From Phalacrocorax aristotelis (Eukaryota; Chordata; Aves; Suliformes; Phalacrocoracidae): a stretch of DNA of 64,000 nucleotides. The position numbers were made by a program, and so were the translations under genes. Location: assembly GCF_949628215.1 (NCBI RefSeq), contig NC_134276.1, forward strand, positions 104,384,756 to 104,448,755. Reading direction: 5' to 3'. Positions 13,801 to 28,800 of the stretch are shown piece by piece; positions within the stretch are counted from its first letter, which is position 1; every line of letters starts with the position of its first letter. The notes beneath the pieces were generated by a model that was not told where the DNA came from, searched no databases, and saw nothing but the letters and a program-made list of their open reading frames with translations.

Positions 13801-16800
13801 CTGGGGCTGATTCTGCTGGACTCAACAGGAGTTTTACTGCTGACTCCACTGCAGCCAAGATTTCACGATGGGTTCTACCCCAGCAGTGCCTCAAGCTGTA
13901 AGCAGTTGCTCAAGATCATAGTCAGTTTCTCTGCATCTCTATTTCCTGTAGATGAAGGGGACATACTTAGTCAGCAGAAATGTTATGAGATTTAAATCCG
14001 CTATATTTGCAAAGTTTTAAATTTCCACAAGAGGTGCAGGTGAGATTGAGAGTTGAAGTATGACAGCAATTAAAAACAAAATCAGATTAAAAAGGGACAG
14101 TGAAGGCAAAAGCACTGTACCTCCTAACGTAAATACCAACGTTATTGCAGTAAGATTTTAATTTTTTTTCAACCCGCACTGGAGGTAATAAATATGGCAA
14201 ATAAAACCACTCTGTCCTGGGACTCCTCATATGAATTTCAACCAAGATCTTGAAAATACACTTTGGTTAAACGTCAGTGCTTTTTGTTCCTGAAAAAGAA
14301 TGCAACTTAATTCAGGCTTCAGGGTTGACTGTCACATCTTGGCTATAATACTTTCAGGAAGTGTAGTATTTTTAAGTTATTAGCCATGAATCAATTGACT
14401 GTAAATGAACTCCAAATAGCATGCCTGAGCCACCTGTTTAAAGCAAAAGGAAGCACTTAAAATAGTTCCTTTACTGTCCAGTTAAGGAACATCCAATTGC
14501 CTTTCACAATATAAGTAAATTATTTTTTGTTTCTTGTTGTCCTACTTTGACTGTTCTCTGCAGTATAATATTCCTTCAGTGACATTGTTAGGAAAAGAAA
14601 AGCACAAGTCTTCAGACTTTTCCTATTTATGACCTTGTAAACCTTTTTTTTTTAGCTTAACTGGAAATTTCAATTTTACTAAACATATTCAGAGACAAAG
14701 ATAAAAACCATTTTTATCCAGGAGGCAGGGTAAGTTGGCTTCAGATGTCCACCAACGCACAGATATAACTAATTATGGACCTTGCAAGTACTTGTAGATG
14801 GTACGTGGTTCCACACTGAAATATTAAAGCAGACACTTGTTTTGCATGTTTTAAATGTAAAAATGCTGTGGCAAAATTGTTTCACAGCACATTGTTTCGT
14901 TCTCTCTGAGCTTGGAGAATTTGGGACCCCAGGGAAAGGACAATCCATTACTTGATGAATCTGGTCCCTAGGAAAGGGCTTTTAATCGCATTTCAATGTG
15001 GATGAGCAATAGCACCATTCATACAGCCACCCAAATAATCAGCATAAATTTAACAAGACAGAATATAGAAGTCACAGTGCTCTAATCCAAGAATGCAAGG
15101 GTGAGCCAAAGTAGCATCTCTGGTATCTACCAGAGATCAGCAAACAACAAATGCGTCACAATAAAACAATTTTGAACAGTACCCAGGGGGAAAGTCCCCG
15201 AACAGTGATACTTCAAAAGAAAAAAAACTCGCTTCTGCTTCCAACTTATTTTCTGCAAATCTAGCTGGTTTAAACCAGTTTAAAAATTAAAGCAGCATTC
15301 AGTTTCTATATTCCAGCTTCCCACTCAAAAGATATATATAGAGAGCTAAAAATTATCTAGTCATGCTGAGACTTAGTATCTAATTCCCACTTAGAACCAG
15401 TTGCTGACTTTCAAACCCCTTCCTATCATTGTTTCCTTTTCAGTGTCATTTTTTCTTACATTGATATTTTATCACTCAAAATAAACTGACAACAAAAGAT
15501 ACAATCAGTTTACTATTATTCTGTTCATACGATTCTTTTCAGTCCTGTCTGATGCTATTAAGCACTATATCAAGAACTTTTTCATTTTGAGTGTGTTTTT
15601 ACTTCAAAATATAAATTTTATTGTGTTTTTATATGACTAGATGACTGGACAATTTGGTTTGCTCTTTTGTAATTTTGGAATTTCTAGTAACGGGTTTGGA
15701 GATAGTACTACAATGTCCATGAGTAATTTCTGGCCAGGAGGACATGAAACAGGTTTATGCATTCATTATTCAACAAACACCTCTACTGCAATCACAAGCA
15801 AAAAAAAAAAAACAGAGAGAGACAGTTGTGGTCAGTTCTCTGCTGCCCACCTGAAAATGCAAGCCAAAACCACAGAGAAATTATTTTACCCATGTGTAAC
15901 GGACTACATTCTTGACATAAACAAGAGCACAAAGAATTAATGATATATCTGTCCCCACCCAGAGAAGCCTTTTCAGATGGCAGGGCAAACTCCTGAAAAA
16001 CAAATGCAGAAACAGAGGCAAAACTTGTTTGTTCCAAAGGGGTAACTCCAACTAGCCAGCAGACATTTACAGTATTAACATATTTCCACAGAAAAGAAAA
16101 CAGGAACAGAATAGTAACAGTTAATGGACTAGCCCGTACTCATCAAAATGGGAATGGGAGGAACCTGCAAAACCAGCAAGTCCAGTCCACTGTTATCAGA
16201 AGCAAATCCTGCAATTCACAGGCTTGCTCAGTTCTGTCTTAGAAAAACTGAAGTCCCCTGCCTCAGTTTTAAGACTGGCCCAGAGCCTCACCAGGGATTA
16301 GAAACATATTTGTCATTCCCAGTTTGGTTTTGTTGAAGACAGATTTGTGTAGTCTTTTTTTGTGCCAGCACTATTTTCATTCAAATGGTGGTTCTTTGAC
16401 CTACCTGTTTTCCCCCTGAGATGTACTCAGAGAGGGCTCTCATATACTTTCCAAGAACTATGTCTCGGTAAAGCTGCATTCCTCTAATCCACCCTCGATG
16501 AAATTTCCATTTTCCCTAGCTTATCCAAGCAGCCTTTCTCTGCTCTCCATTTCACCTGGAATGACTTTCTTGACTGCCTGTAGCCAGGCCATGGGAAGTG
16601 TTGCACATGCTACCCTGATGGCATTCCCGTGGCAGAGAGGAAGAACTGGAATTCCCAGTAGAAAGCACTTTTCACCCATGAATTCTGTATACTACTTTTT
16701 TTTTGTAAGACTTGCTAGTTTACCCAGGTGACTAATTATAACAGGTCTTAATAGAGTTCCATTTGTAGTACATATTTTTTTCTCTGAGAAGCCAACAGCC

Positions 16801-19800
16801 ATACTTTAATTTCTCCTTAGGACAGCCCAAGCTTGTTACTTCATGAAGTATCTTGCCCATCCATAAATTAGTATATATAAAAGCATACCTGCTACATAAG
16901 CAAAAAACACCCCTGCCAAAGAAAGTTATATTTAATGGCAACAGTTGCTACTTTTAATCCTGCTTATTTCAGGCGTCAGTGTCATCCACCCTCATTTTCC
17001 TGTGCTGGCAAAATATGCGTAAACAGCATCTCTGATTTTGTTCACAAAGCTAGTATGAAAGCTACAGCTTTCAGTGGTGCTAGTGGGGTCTATCCTCCTA
17101 CGCCCGATTTTCAGCAAGATCTGTTTTTTAACTTGTATTTTATTGAATAACTCACTGTGACATTGACAAACTTTCTACAGAACCCAGCAAGTAGAGACTA
17201 AGAGGTCCTGTTATAGGCTATTCTGTAACTGCACATAGGTATGTACATCTTTACAAGACACATGCACTGTTTCTTTAGATTTTCACTTGGAATCCAGCTG
17301 TGAAAGATGTTGGAAGATGAGATGCAAAGGCAATTCCTGAAGAAATAGAAAGAGCCTGAGCGGTTCTGCCTGTTTTTAAGACAGGTTGAAGGAAGCGTTG
17401 AAGTTAAAATCTTTGCTGGAGGACACAAAGGGACAGTTTTCTGGACTTTTTTTGCTTCACTGACGTTACAAAGTGTGTTTTGCCTTGCCATATGAATTAC
17501 AGCATTCCATATCCACAGAAGTCGTATAGTTGATGGTGTCGCCCAAGCGTTCAAAAAGTTTAAAACAGATCATTTTTTAATTTGCCTTTATTTGTTTGCA
17601 TTTACTTTTTGGTTCTACCATGAAAAAAAGAGCAAAACTTTCTCCTGAAAAGGTTGAAGTTTAAAGAAAAACTTATAGCATGCAGTTTTGCCAGCTGACC
17701 TTGTGGACTTGTCTAGAAGGCAGTCTTTAGCACTGGTCTAATTAGAGAGTGATGTATCACTTTTTATGAATTTTCAGCTAAACTGTTCTGGAAAACCAGA
17801 AAGTTCAGTGCCAATATTTTGTGTGTGGCCCGTGTTCATGACATGGCCTTGTGCACTCTTCCATGATGGACAAAACCACATTATTCCAAGCAAAAGTGAT
17901 AGCTGCACATTGCAGCTACTTTTTGTTGTGCAGCTGGAACTCTTCAACCAGCTTCAGATCTCTAGTCTAGGATATATCTTGTCTAGTTGAGTTTTACTAT
18001 GAAAGTAAGCAGTTCTCTTTCCTCCAGACAATTCAAGTCAAGTGGATGGGAGCAATTGAATTTTGCTCAATTTGCTGAGAGATTTTCTATTCTTTTCTAA
18101 CCTTAGTACGATGCTCCGACTTTGTAAATCCATGTCTTACATAATCTAATATAAGATCGTAGTTATCACAGTAGCATTACAGGAGACTTATCAAGTTCAT
18201 AGACAATCAAATCTAATTATAGGAGTACCACGGTACTCTAGGAAGTCTCCTGGAATCTAATACATATGAAAAAAATACATCATACCCTTTAAAAACATAG
18301 TATACTTTTAAACTTCTGAAAATAATTTGTATGTGTCTAACAAGAGTCTTGGCAGTCAGTAGAAGCAATAGTTCAATTATTAAAGTTCCAGAGTAAACAA
18401 GGTTTCTGCTAAATGTTTGTATCTTTCAAATATCCATTGATCTCAACAGATTTGTAATACAAAATATGACAGAAGCGCCTCTCTCAAGCCCAGGATTTCA
18501 TGAGAAGAGATAAAGTATGACAGAACACCCTATGCATCCATATGTGATTTGTGTTCTTCCCTCTTCAAGATCAAACTCCCAGCTGGAATAAAGACTGTGA
18601 CAGTGAAGAGAGACATGAACTGAGCAAGTCACAGGAAATGCTGGGCCAGGACAGAAAGCACACAGGGCATAGTAGTGCTGGTACTTAACACTGGATACCT
18701 TCCTCTATATTCAGTGACCTAAACAACAAGGCCCTAGATGCTGATGTAGGTGTCTAAATATAGCAGATAACCCGTAGTAGAGTGTCTGTCAGAGCGGCCA
18801 CCACCCACTATGCAGCTAATCAAGGAAGCGCCTTCCAAGGCCCAGTCCAACTTTTACACGAGGCAAAGGTTAATGTTTCCCAATAACAAACTGACAAATG
18901 TAGCAAGCCTACCATCGCTGCACTACCCACCACATCGCTCACACAAGGGCAGGAGGGAATGACACTGAAGCCCAAATAAGCAGGTGCTTTAGCCTCATTC
19001 AAAGTGTTGCTCATCAGTGGGAAGAGAATAAGTTCCAATATTGCAAACAAAAGGAATTGAAAGCAATATGTTTATTAATATGAGCTTTGTTTCACTGGTG
19101 GCATATCAGGAACTTATTTGTAGTTTTTTTAATAATAAAGCTGCAAAAGAGACCAGGCTTTTCCTGCATATAGCTTAAGCTGCTCTGCCCTCATATGTAG
19201 GGCTTTTGTGTCTTGCTGACCCTCCATTAATTTTTTTTAAGGAAAAAAAAAACAATAACAAAAACAAAAGTAAAACTTTTGAGTTTAAGAATTTATATGA
19301 TTTTCTTAGCAATTGCTTCTTGGAATTTGTTCCTCTCATAGTAGTAGAAAACCGTAACGTTCAAAAAGGTAATCAGAAAAGACAACATTTCTGGTCTGAA
19401 CCTAGGTAGTAGATCAGACTAGACTGATCAATTTTATTCTTCAGAAGGAAGCTGAAACTTTCAACTAGGGTTGTCCTCTGGTAAGAGTCCCTTTAGACAA
19501 TGAGGTATTTGCAGTTAGTCTCCTAGAAATACCTTTTCTCCAGCCAATCCTACCTCTACCTCTGTAAAGTTGGCTTCAGTGCTTGGACAGTTATTACCCT
19601 GTCAGGGGAAGGCTGCACTGAACTTTGCCCTGCCATCAGATACCAGTGTCCAGGGAGTAGGTATGGTAGGATCGTGGTAGGAAAAGTGGGAACACTAGAT
19701 AATTCTGCTCAAACAGCCAAGTTGTCTGCCAGGGCCTAACATAGAAGAACAAGGGCTTGAAGCCTAAAACAGAGGTGCAAATTGCTTGGTACTCAGGCTG

Positions 19801-22800
19801 TGGTCTGCTGCCTGCATGCATAAAATTCTAAGGCTCTGATTTTCCAAGACACTTAGTGAACTTACATAGTTTTCAAGCTGCTTTCAAAATCCAACCTGAA
19901 GATCAGCTAATTTGGCCTTTTTTTCCAAAATTTTCCTTTGTATGTTTGAAACCTGGAAAGTTACTTTTGTTTTTTTTTTTTTGAAGTGCCTATTATTATA
20001 TAACCACCTACCCTTCATTTATAGTTTGCTTCTTTAAATAAAATACAAATGCTTTTGACTGTATTTATGGCATGGTGATGAAAATCTTGTGGCTTTAGAT
20101 GTGATATTTTTATTATGAAAATATGTACCAGCATTCTTACAAATTCAAGCATTGCAGGCTGCTATGCCACAGTTGATTAAAGTGTTCATTTACATGACAC
20201 TTCATGAGTGCTCCTTTCTACTAGCTAACTTTGGGATAGAGAAAAGCATGGATGGAATGACAAGGGACACCACCATTCAGTACTTCTGCAGGTCCTGGTG
20301 AAGCCCACGCAGTTTGCTTCTGTACCTGTTTCAAAGCTTGTATGGTTACTTTAACATAAATTACAACCACATACTATACAGGGCTGACACACCTGTGGCG
20401 GTTCGGAGTACAGTGATTTTTAAAAGTAATTAATAAGAAAATGTTACTAGGTAAATTATAACTTCGTTAGAGATATTTCTTGTTTGAAATTTTAAAGCAG
20501 TATAAACATAAAGTAATTACATTAAATAGTTATAATATTAAGCTGTGATCAAGATTGACAAAAGTAAGGAAATTCAGGTTTTCATTGCTAAAGCTAAATG
20601 CCCTGTTACCTCTGCATCAGCTCAGAACCCTGTGTTGACTTAACTGCCCCTGGTTGAACCTAAAGGCATCTAAATATAAATATGCACATATGCTTGAAAA
20701 GCTGAAGGATGAAGCTCCACTACTAACTTTATACTTCTGAGTGGTTGAGTCAGCCAGAGAGTCCTCATAAGTTATCCTTTCAACTACCTCAATATTACCA
20801 AGAAGAGTTTCTGAAGTTTAATAAAAAGAACATTCTCTGAATCAAAGCCTTTGACTGTTTCTTTGAATTTGTTATCATACTGAGATCATGAGAGTAAAGG
20901 AAGGTTCTCTTGAAAAAAATGTCAGGTACTTAACAGACCAAGAGGGTGTACTTAGTGGAATTGCTCGAGTACATATTTAAAAAACTTTTAGTGAAGGGCT
21001 GTTATTTATCCAGCAGACTTGAATGCTTCCAGAGGAGCAATTTTAGTCTAGCATGAAATTACACATTTAGAGTACATTATATGTTCCAGAAATGGGTCAT
21101 AAAAGTCCTAATAAAAAAAATCATCACTTGGCCTGTAAAGTACCTACATTTAACACTAGTAATTTTGGTTTTATGTACCAACAGCAGTAATGATAATCAT
21201 ACCTTGCTCTTTTAGAGCAGTCTTCACGCACTGACTTCGATGCTCTTTAACAAAAAAAAGTAAAAATTATTAATGTCATTTCAGAGATGAGCAGAGGGAT
21301 GAAGCAACTCCTCCAGGATCACACAATGTGTCACTGACAGAGTTGGAAACAGAATGCAGGTTCTTTACTTTCAATTCAGTGCCTCAGCCACAAAACAATA
21401 TTGCTTTTCTCAAATGGAATTCTTCTGAGAGAAAAAAAGTATCAATCATCTTTGCTGCACTGGAAGATCAGTGGAATAAAGAGGTTAACATACTACCCTG
21501 TTCCTTTCAGCCCAAATCTTATGTTGCTATTTGTCCTTTAATCTTTCCTAGTTACGCCTAAGGAACCTGCCCCTATTCTCAGGGTTAGAGGGACAGAGCA
21601 AAAAGAGTCTCTGTCATCCTTCATTCCTTCCTCAGTCATCCTTTTGATGTGAGCAGCAGGAGAGAAAAGTCAGTCCTTTAAGTCAGCAGCCCTACAGTGT
21701 TGTCTCACTAGTTGATGGGGACAGGAAGGATGACATCATTGGACAACACGGCCTGCTAATGCCTTTCTCAATTTACACTCAGGAAACAACTGCCTTCATA
21801 TTGAAATATCAGAGGAAGTCTAAATGCTCCTGGGAAACAGATGATCTGAAGTAGTTTACAAAAGCCAACAAACCCTCCAGAACCGCCACAGAGGAAAGGG
21901 AAATAATCCCTGGATACAGAACTGGCTCTGTGCCTGGTGAACCACGGAGTTGCCATCAACTGCCGTCTGATTGTCCAGTATATCGGGGCTCCATCATGCT
22001 ACGCTGACAAATCGTACCGGTCTCAAAAGGATTTACCACTTTTATCCCATGCTGCCTGCAGACACCTGCGAGGGCAAGCGTGAGGGCTGCTGGCTATGCA
22101 GCCTGAACTAGAGTAACTTTGAGGAGGCTCTCATCGGTCCTGATGACTGGCTTTAGTTACCCAAGATTAGAGATTGATGGCACTACAAAATATACCTTTG
22201 CATTCTCTTGGGATGCTTCAGAGAAAGCTGATCATACCAGTCTTAGCACAATCTGTAAGCATGAGAATATAATACCTGGCTCATTCCTTCTCCCATCAAA
22301 ACCACAAGAACTCACTTCATTGCAGAGCAGCAGAACATGCTGTTTTGCACAGGAAATGTAAAAAAAAAAAAAAAAGAAAAAAAAACCCCAACCACTAAAA
22401 AGCAGGTGAGATTGTTAAAATAGTCATTTCCCTGCAATTGGATTAAAAATGTCAAATAAATTTTTTTCTGCAGATCTTGAAAAGACAGTGTTTTCTTCCA
22501 TGGAAATATACAGTCTTATTAAATGTTAATAGGTTAGAGAAGGAGCACCGAAAACTTTTAACTTAGTGTAGCAACCAGAGTTTTTTTATCATAACAAATC
22601 TAGTGGATGTGAAGTAGTAAAAAAAAAAGGTTTACCTGTAGCTGCTGATCTAGTTCTGGAAATGCCAAAGGGAAATTTTCAGAGGAAGCGTCATCTAAAA
22701 GGTAAACATTATGTTAAAAGTCAATGTCTACCAAAAAGGGCATTCCAAATGATCTGTTTAATGTAGTTCTACATTGCATATATTCACAATAATATTGGGA

Positions 22801-25800
22801 TCCTGCAAACACCTCTGCATCTGCTTATTTTTCTACCCTTGAGATACCTTAATAGACTCCTTGAAAATACTAGCGGGTTGGCAACAGAGAAAATGTTTAG
22901 GGGCTGGAAAGAGACAGAAAGCCTATTTTGTGTTGCAGTGATTAAGAAACAAAACAAAGCCAGTTAGAGCAGTAGAACATGTGGTAGTTTAATAAAAACA
23001 GTAAATCCAAACAGTTTTTCTTCCTGAGCTCTCCATTACACTGCAAAGTAAAGAACCTTCCAAGGATAGCATCCTTACTACCGAAGAGTCCATTACTTGA
23101 ATGAAGGGCAAGGTATTTTCCCTATCACAATACAATGACTTATCAGGGCTAAACCAGCCATATTAGAAACCTTTTCTTCCACCACCCAAAAGCAACAATA
23201 AAAACAACGGCAAACCAGCCTGACAACCCTGGAACTAGAAGACTGTTTACCTACACAGATGTGATTAGAATGGGGAAGCACCACAAATTTCTCCATACTG
23301 CAAAGAAGTGTCTTTACTCTAACCTGTAGATAACAATCCGTACGGGCTGGAGTTAGCTCATTCATGACAACAAGCCAAACTGTGTTTTTATTTATTTCTT
23401 TATTTTTAGTACAGCAAAGGTGGGACAGACTGTGCCAGTTACGTCAGCGTTGTGATGTGGACACCTGCCCACTAGTAGCTGGACTGAGATCAGAAATATG
23501 AATCATACTTGGTAGCGTCACAGCTAGCCACTGCAATATTTCTTTCTCAGTGACTTTCACACTATCAGTTTTGCATTGGATTGTGATGACTGCTTATGTA
23601 TCTTACTACAGGTTATGGGAGGTGAAGAGAAGGTTACTATTAGCTAGCTTACAGAGTCAGTTATTTGTAATGTGGCAAAATTAAACAAGGATGGCTCTCA
23701 TAGGAGAAAATTGCTTAAAAGGGGCAGATCCTGCAAATTGCTCTGTGCTGGCAGACATGTACACTACAACAAACCCCAACAAGATTAAGAGGACTGCATA
23801 TCAAAGCAGGATTTAGAATATTCTTAAAGACTACAGACTAGGATTTAAATTATTTGCCTGATATTTGTTATCTCTTTATCCTGCCCTCAGTGGGCATACA
23901 GCAAAGTAGGTGAGGGGAACAAGTACAATAAGCCACCTTATTCTATGAAGAATAAACATACTGGCTAACAAATGGTCAGAGCCTTACTTTAACTAACATA
24001 GCTAGAGCTGGGCACTTCTGGGAAGGGATGCCCAGAGAATTAAAAAAAAAAAACAAAACAAACAGGGATACAGAGGGCAAAAGCAAAAGATTTTGAACTT
24101 CCTCAGGAAACAAAGCAAAGTTCTATATTTTCATGGTGTAGGGGTCTTGCTAGTATTAACAAGAAGTCATGCTGCCCACACACACAAAACTTCATTTTTC
24201 ACACCATGTCCCAGACATGTCCATTCTGGAAAATACTTAAATTGCTTTCATTTTATAGAACCGTATCATGCTGATATGCAAGTGTTTACCTTTAATTTGC
24301 AGTTGCTTTCTTGTACAATATTTAAAAATAGACTATTATTCTAAAAGAAGAAAGATGAATCATATGGCAAGGCTAAAAGGAAGGACAGAATAGGACTCAG
24401 TCCGACTAGGGGTACAGCTGCTCTACAAAATATTTGGCTGAATAGCTGTTAAATATTCTGACAGAGATATTGGACCAGAGTCATGGACAGCAGTTAAGCT
24501 GCTATTTGTTTTGACAATTCCAGCAGTACAATCTTTGGTACAGTAGCGTTAAGGAGGGACCTCGAACAATTTTAACTTATGAAAAACAAAGCAAAAGCAA
24601 CCCCAAGAATTTTAAAGAAACATCAGCCAATATTTACTTTTTCACCACATTGGATATTCATAAGAAAACAAAATTAATGCAGTGTCAGAATATTAGAAAA
24701 TATATTGGACAATCTTCTGAAAAGAACCAGTAAAAAAAGTTTGGAAATACTTTAAAAAGGATGGATATAGAGAGAAATTACTATAGAGGAAATCCTTTCA
24801 ATAAACAGATGTTCCCTGCTTATTTTCTGAACTCAAGTGACTGAGTCAATGGTACTAAAAGTAGAACATATTGGTATCCTAACCATTATGGCATACCATA
24901 GTACATTTTATAGAGGGCCTGCCCTAGCATCTATTGAACAGCTGCTGGGGTTTTTTTTAGTTATGATAGTTTAAGACTTGTTTAAATCATCATCTGATGT
25001 GCAGAAGATCATCGAGAAAAGTTGGGGACTTCAGTGGCCTGAAATTTTTCTGAGTTCCTAATTCTCTTAGGCTCCTCTGAAATTTTCAGCTGAAGTTTAT
25101 GAAAATTAACAGAAATCTTCACGGCTAACTGCAAGCTTGTTTTCCACAAAAAGAACAACAAAAAACTTTCCCTACAGCTTCCAGTGAAATAAATTATTGC
25201 ATCAGGTCAGTCTGTATTTCACTGTTGTCAAAGTAACAACCACAACAATAACAACAAAAATCACTTGGTTAAAAGGAAACACGTTTAGATTTCAAACAAG
25301 GGGAAGGCAAATGCCTCCTAAAACTTCTTTTGAGGATGTTTGCAGAAAATGAAGAGGAAAGATACAAACTCTTGCATTTTCTTCCAAAAGAACCACTATT
25401 GCCCTTACAAGCTTGAATACTGGTGTTACACAGGAGATCAGACAAAATCACATTCGCTTCTAGCCTTAAAAACCTGTGTGTCTGAAAATCAGAAACAGTG
25501 AAAATGTCTGAAATGTCAAACAAAATACTCTGAAGATCAAAAGACTCTCATAATTATCTCCTTACCTGTCTGTATTTGTTCTTTTCTATTCTACATCTCC
25601 TTAACTAGATAACAGAATTCAGAGATATCTCTTTATCTCCTTTTCTCAATTTATTATTAATATATGATAAGTGCCTAGACTGGTATAAGGAATCACTGAT
25701 ATAATCAAAGGCCTCCTTAAAAATAAAATTAGCAGCTTTTCTGTACCATAAAACCCTGAAAATAGCAAGGCTGATTCTTCACCAGATACAAACAGCATCT

Positions 25801-28800
25801 CACCCTTGCAGTCACTATTTTACTGCTCCCTTCCCTGTCTCTCATAAAGAAAAAGGATTTTTAATTCAAGCTGGTTGATGAAAACATATTTTGTTTAAAA
25901 ATAAAAATATTTTAAAAATCAGAGACTGCAACTTGCTGCACCTGAAAATGAGTCAAGATTCTGGAAAAAAGAAAACAAGAAAGGAGGAAAAATATACACA
26001 TGAATGTTAATGGCCATCGCAGCAAACTCAACAGCGCTAACTTGTGACATGAAAAAGTCAGATCAGGGACTTCATCACAGCCACCTAAGTTACAGTATCC
26101 GTTGCATGATTTCTAAATGAGTGGCACTTCCTGATTGCACATACATCCCGAAACTAATTTTGAAGGTCTATATTTAAAAGTGCACTAAAGGTAAAGACCT
26201 GTACTCTGATTACAAGATGAACTCTCTGCACATACAGTTGATGGTTTTTTAACCAAAGGCTTGGTTCACATGCACGGAATAGTTTGACTTTCATGTTTGT
26301 TTCATCAGGTTCATACATTTGCTGTGCTTGTTGCTGAAAACTGCCATTATAACAGAGAGATTCTGAGGGAGGGTCTCCAGGGAAATCACTTCCTCCTTTT
26401 GGTTTCCATTCAGTCGGGCTGAGACAAAGCACCCTTCTATGTCAGAGCCAGCTCTCTGACCATTCCTACAGCAACACTAACAGCATAATGAAAGAATGAG
26501 CTCCCTAAGCATGCTGCCCGGCCAGCACACACCTTCATGCTGAAATGGCATGATGGGCAGCTTTGTGTAAAGGCGGCAAGGCTAAACTGCTCAACCTTCG
26601 CTGTCCAGGTGAGGTCTCGCGTCTCTGCTATTGGCACCTATTAACAGAAACATGAGATGTGCTTCTAATGTGTGGTACAGAGGTCCACACAAGCCATCTG
26701 ATTTAGAAGGCTCAACTGTATTAAGACTAACTGTCTTCATACAAAAGGCTTACTACTTATCAGTGCTGTCCTGGTGCATTCAGTCCCCTAATATATGCTA
26801 ATGTTGCATATTTGAGAATGAATCATGCTTTTGGTAAAGCTTCACTTATTTAATCATCTTCTGGCCTTCTGGAGATTCCAGTAGCCCATGTAGAAGAACA
26901 AACAAAATCCCTCACACTTTGCTGTCTGACTGACACAATGTCTGGTACAACGAAGCGTAACACCTCAGCCTCTTCCTACGTGGCTGCTCCGTTTAGCTGA
27001 ACTGTGGGCTTGGTCAATAGTTAATGAATAAATACTTTAAGAACAACCTCTGATTTATTTGCAGTATAAACTCACAAATTACAGTTTCTCTAGGATCTTC
27101 ACAAAGATAGACAGAAATAGAACATAAAAATTTTAAAGTGTTGAAAGCACATTAAGGTTGCTAAATCAAGCACTCAAAATTTAGGAAATATCAATCACAG
27201 CTCTGCTTCCTTGAGTAACTGAGTTATGATCCAGTCTTTAATTATATACTCAGGTACTATTTTTTTCTCCTACATGCGTGGGCAAGTGTATTCAGATCTC
27301 TTCCTCCTAAATTAAAGAATTAAATTGGTAACATAAGTAGGCTGTTGCCCTGTAAGTGGATCAGCTCTTACACAGTGTTGTGGTTTAACCCAGCAGGCAG
27401 CTAAACATCACACAACTGTTCACTCACTCCCACCAGTGGGATGGGGGAAAGAATCTGAAAAAAAGGTAAAACTCCTGGGTTGAGCTAAAGACAGTTTAAC
27501 AGGTAAAGCAAAAGCCGTGCACACAAGCAAAGCAAAACAAGGAACTAATTTATCGCTCCCCATCATTAGGCAGGTGTTCAGCCATCTCCAGGAAAGCAGG
27601 GCTCCATCACACACAATGGTTACTTAGGAAGATAAGAACCATCACTCCAAACGTCCCTCCTTCCTTCTTCTTCCCCCAGGTTTTATTGCTGAGCACGTCC
27701 TACGGTATGGGATCTCCCTTTGGTCAATTGGGGTCAGCTGTCCCAGCTGTGTCCCCTCCCAACTTCTTGCGCACCCCGAGTCGCTGGGGGGGTGGGGTGA
27801 GACGCAGAACAGGCCTTGACTCCGTGTAAGCACTGCTTAGCAGTAACTAAAACATCCCTGTGTTATCAACACTGTTTCCAGGACAAATCTAAAACATAGC
27901 CCCATACTAGATGCTATGAAGAAAATTAACTCTATCCTGGCCAAAACCAGCACACAAAGGAAAATTTCTTAGACTCGACTGTAAGCACTGCAACTCACAG
28001 CAGGACAACGCTGGCAAACTGTGTATCAGGGTCCAGTCTTGGTCTTAGGAGGGTGGTGAGCTCTAGCAGCTCCAGCCCTAGTTACTGACAGACAAGCATA
28101 GACTCATTGAACTTGTCCTGGAAGGCTGTGTGGCTAAATGACTGCGACTTGGCACTGCTGCGTGAAGCTCCCAGGCTTCTATTCACAGCCCTGCCTGATG
28201 TGACCTTACACAACCCCTCAGTTACCTCACTCATAAAATGGTGGGGAACAGTCACTGCCTGACACAGGAATAGGCTATGAAGGCTTGCTCAATAATAAGA
28301 GTTGTGGACCTCCCAAAAATAGCAATGGCCCATAACACAAGAGATAAGAGCAAAGCCCTGCTACTCCACACACCTTCACCTAAGCCTAAAGCATCCTCTG
28401 ATGAACACACAGCCACTATCCTTTAGAGGGTATCTCACCCAAATTCCTGTCTAACTTCCCAAAGATCAAACCACTTACTTGTAGGTTGGGTGTAGTTTTA
28501 GGAAACTAGCTTTGTAAATTTTAGCCATATATTTTAGAAATCCACACTAGTTTTCAACAAAAACATTACCTGCTGGAAAGCCTCTGTTGCCGTTACAACC
28601 AAAATGAGGATGGAGTAGGGATTTGAAGGTTGCTGCTGAAGAAGCAACCATTGCAAAACAGTCTTGCATGAACAACTATAAAAGTAAAAAGTTCTTCATG
28701 GTCACTAGGATAACAAAGGCATAAAGAGGAGTAAAATTAGTGATTTGCTATGCTTGCAAAAACATTACACTGTTCCACTGTCTGTCAGTTTCAATAGAAG

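Larger units (their letters stand above)
13261..22635 (-). other. MAP3K7CL: MAP3K7CL intron between exons B and C
   Basis: 9,375 bp, GT-AG on the minus strand. It contains MIR-like relics near 13905-14020 and 21272-21415 and a poly-A run at 22360-22375. Otherwise it is AT-rich sequence without recognisable coding content. Confidence 0.75.

Noticed and set aside
26154-26432. Minus-strand frame beginning [14 protein letters not shown] inside the MAP3K7CL intron
   Set aside because: Considered as an alternative first exon, but there is no convincing donor in the phase needed for exon B and no resemblance to known MAP3K7CL N-termini.
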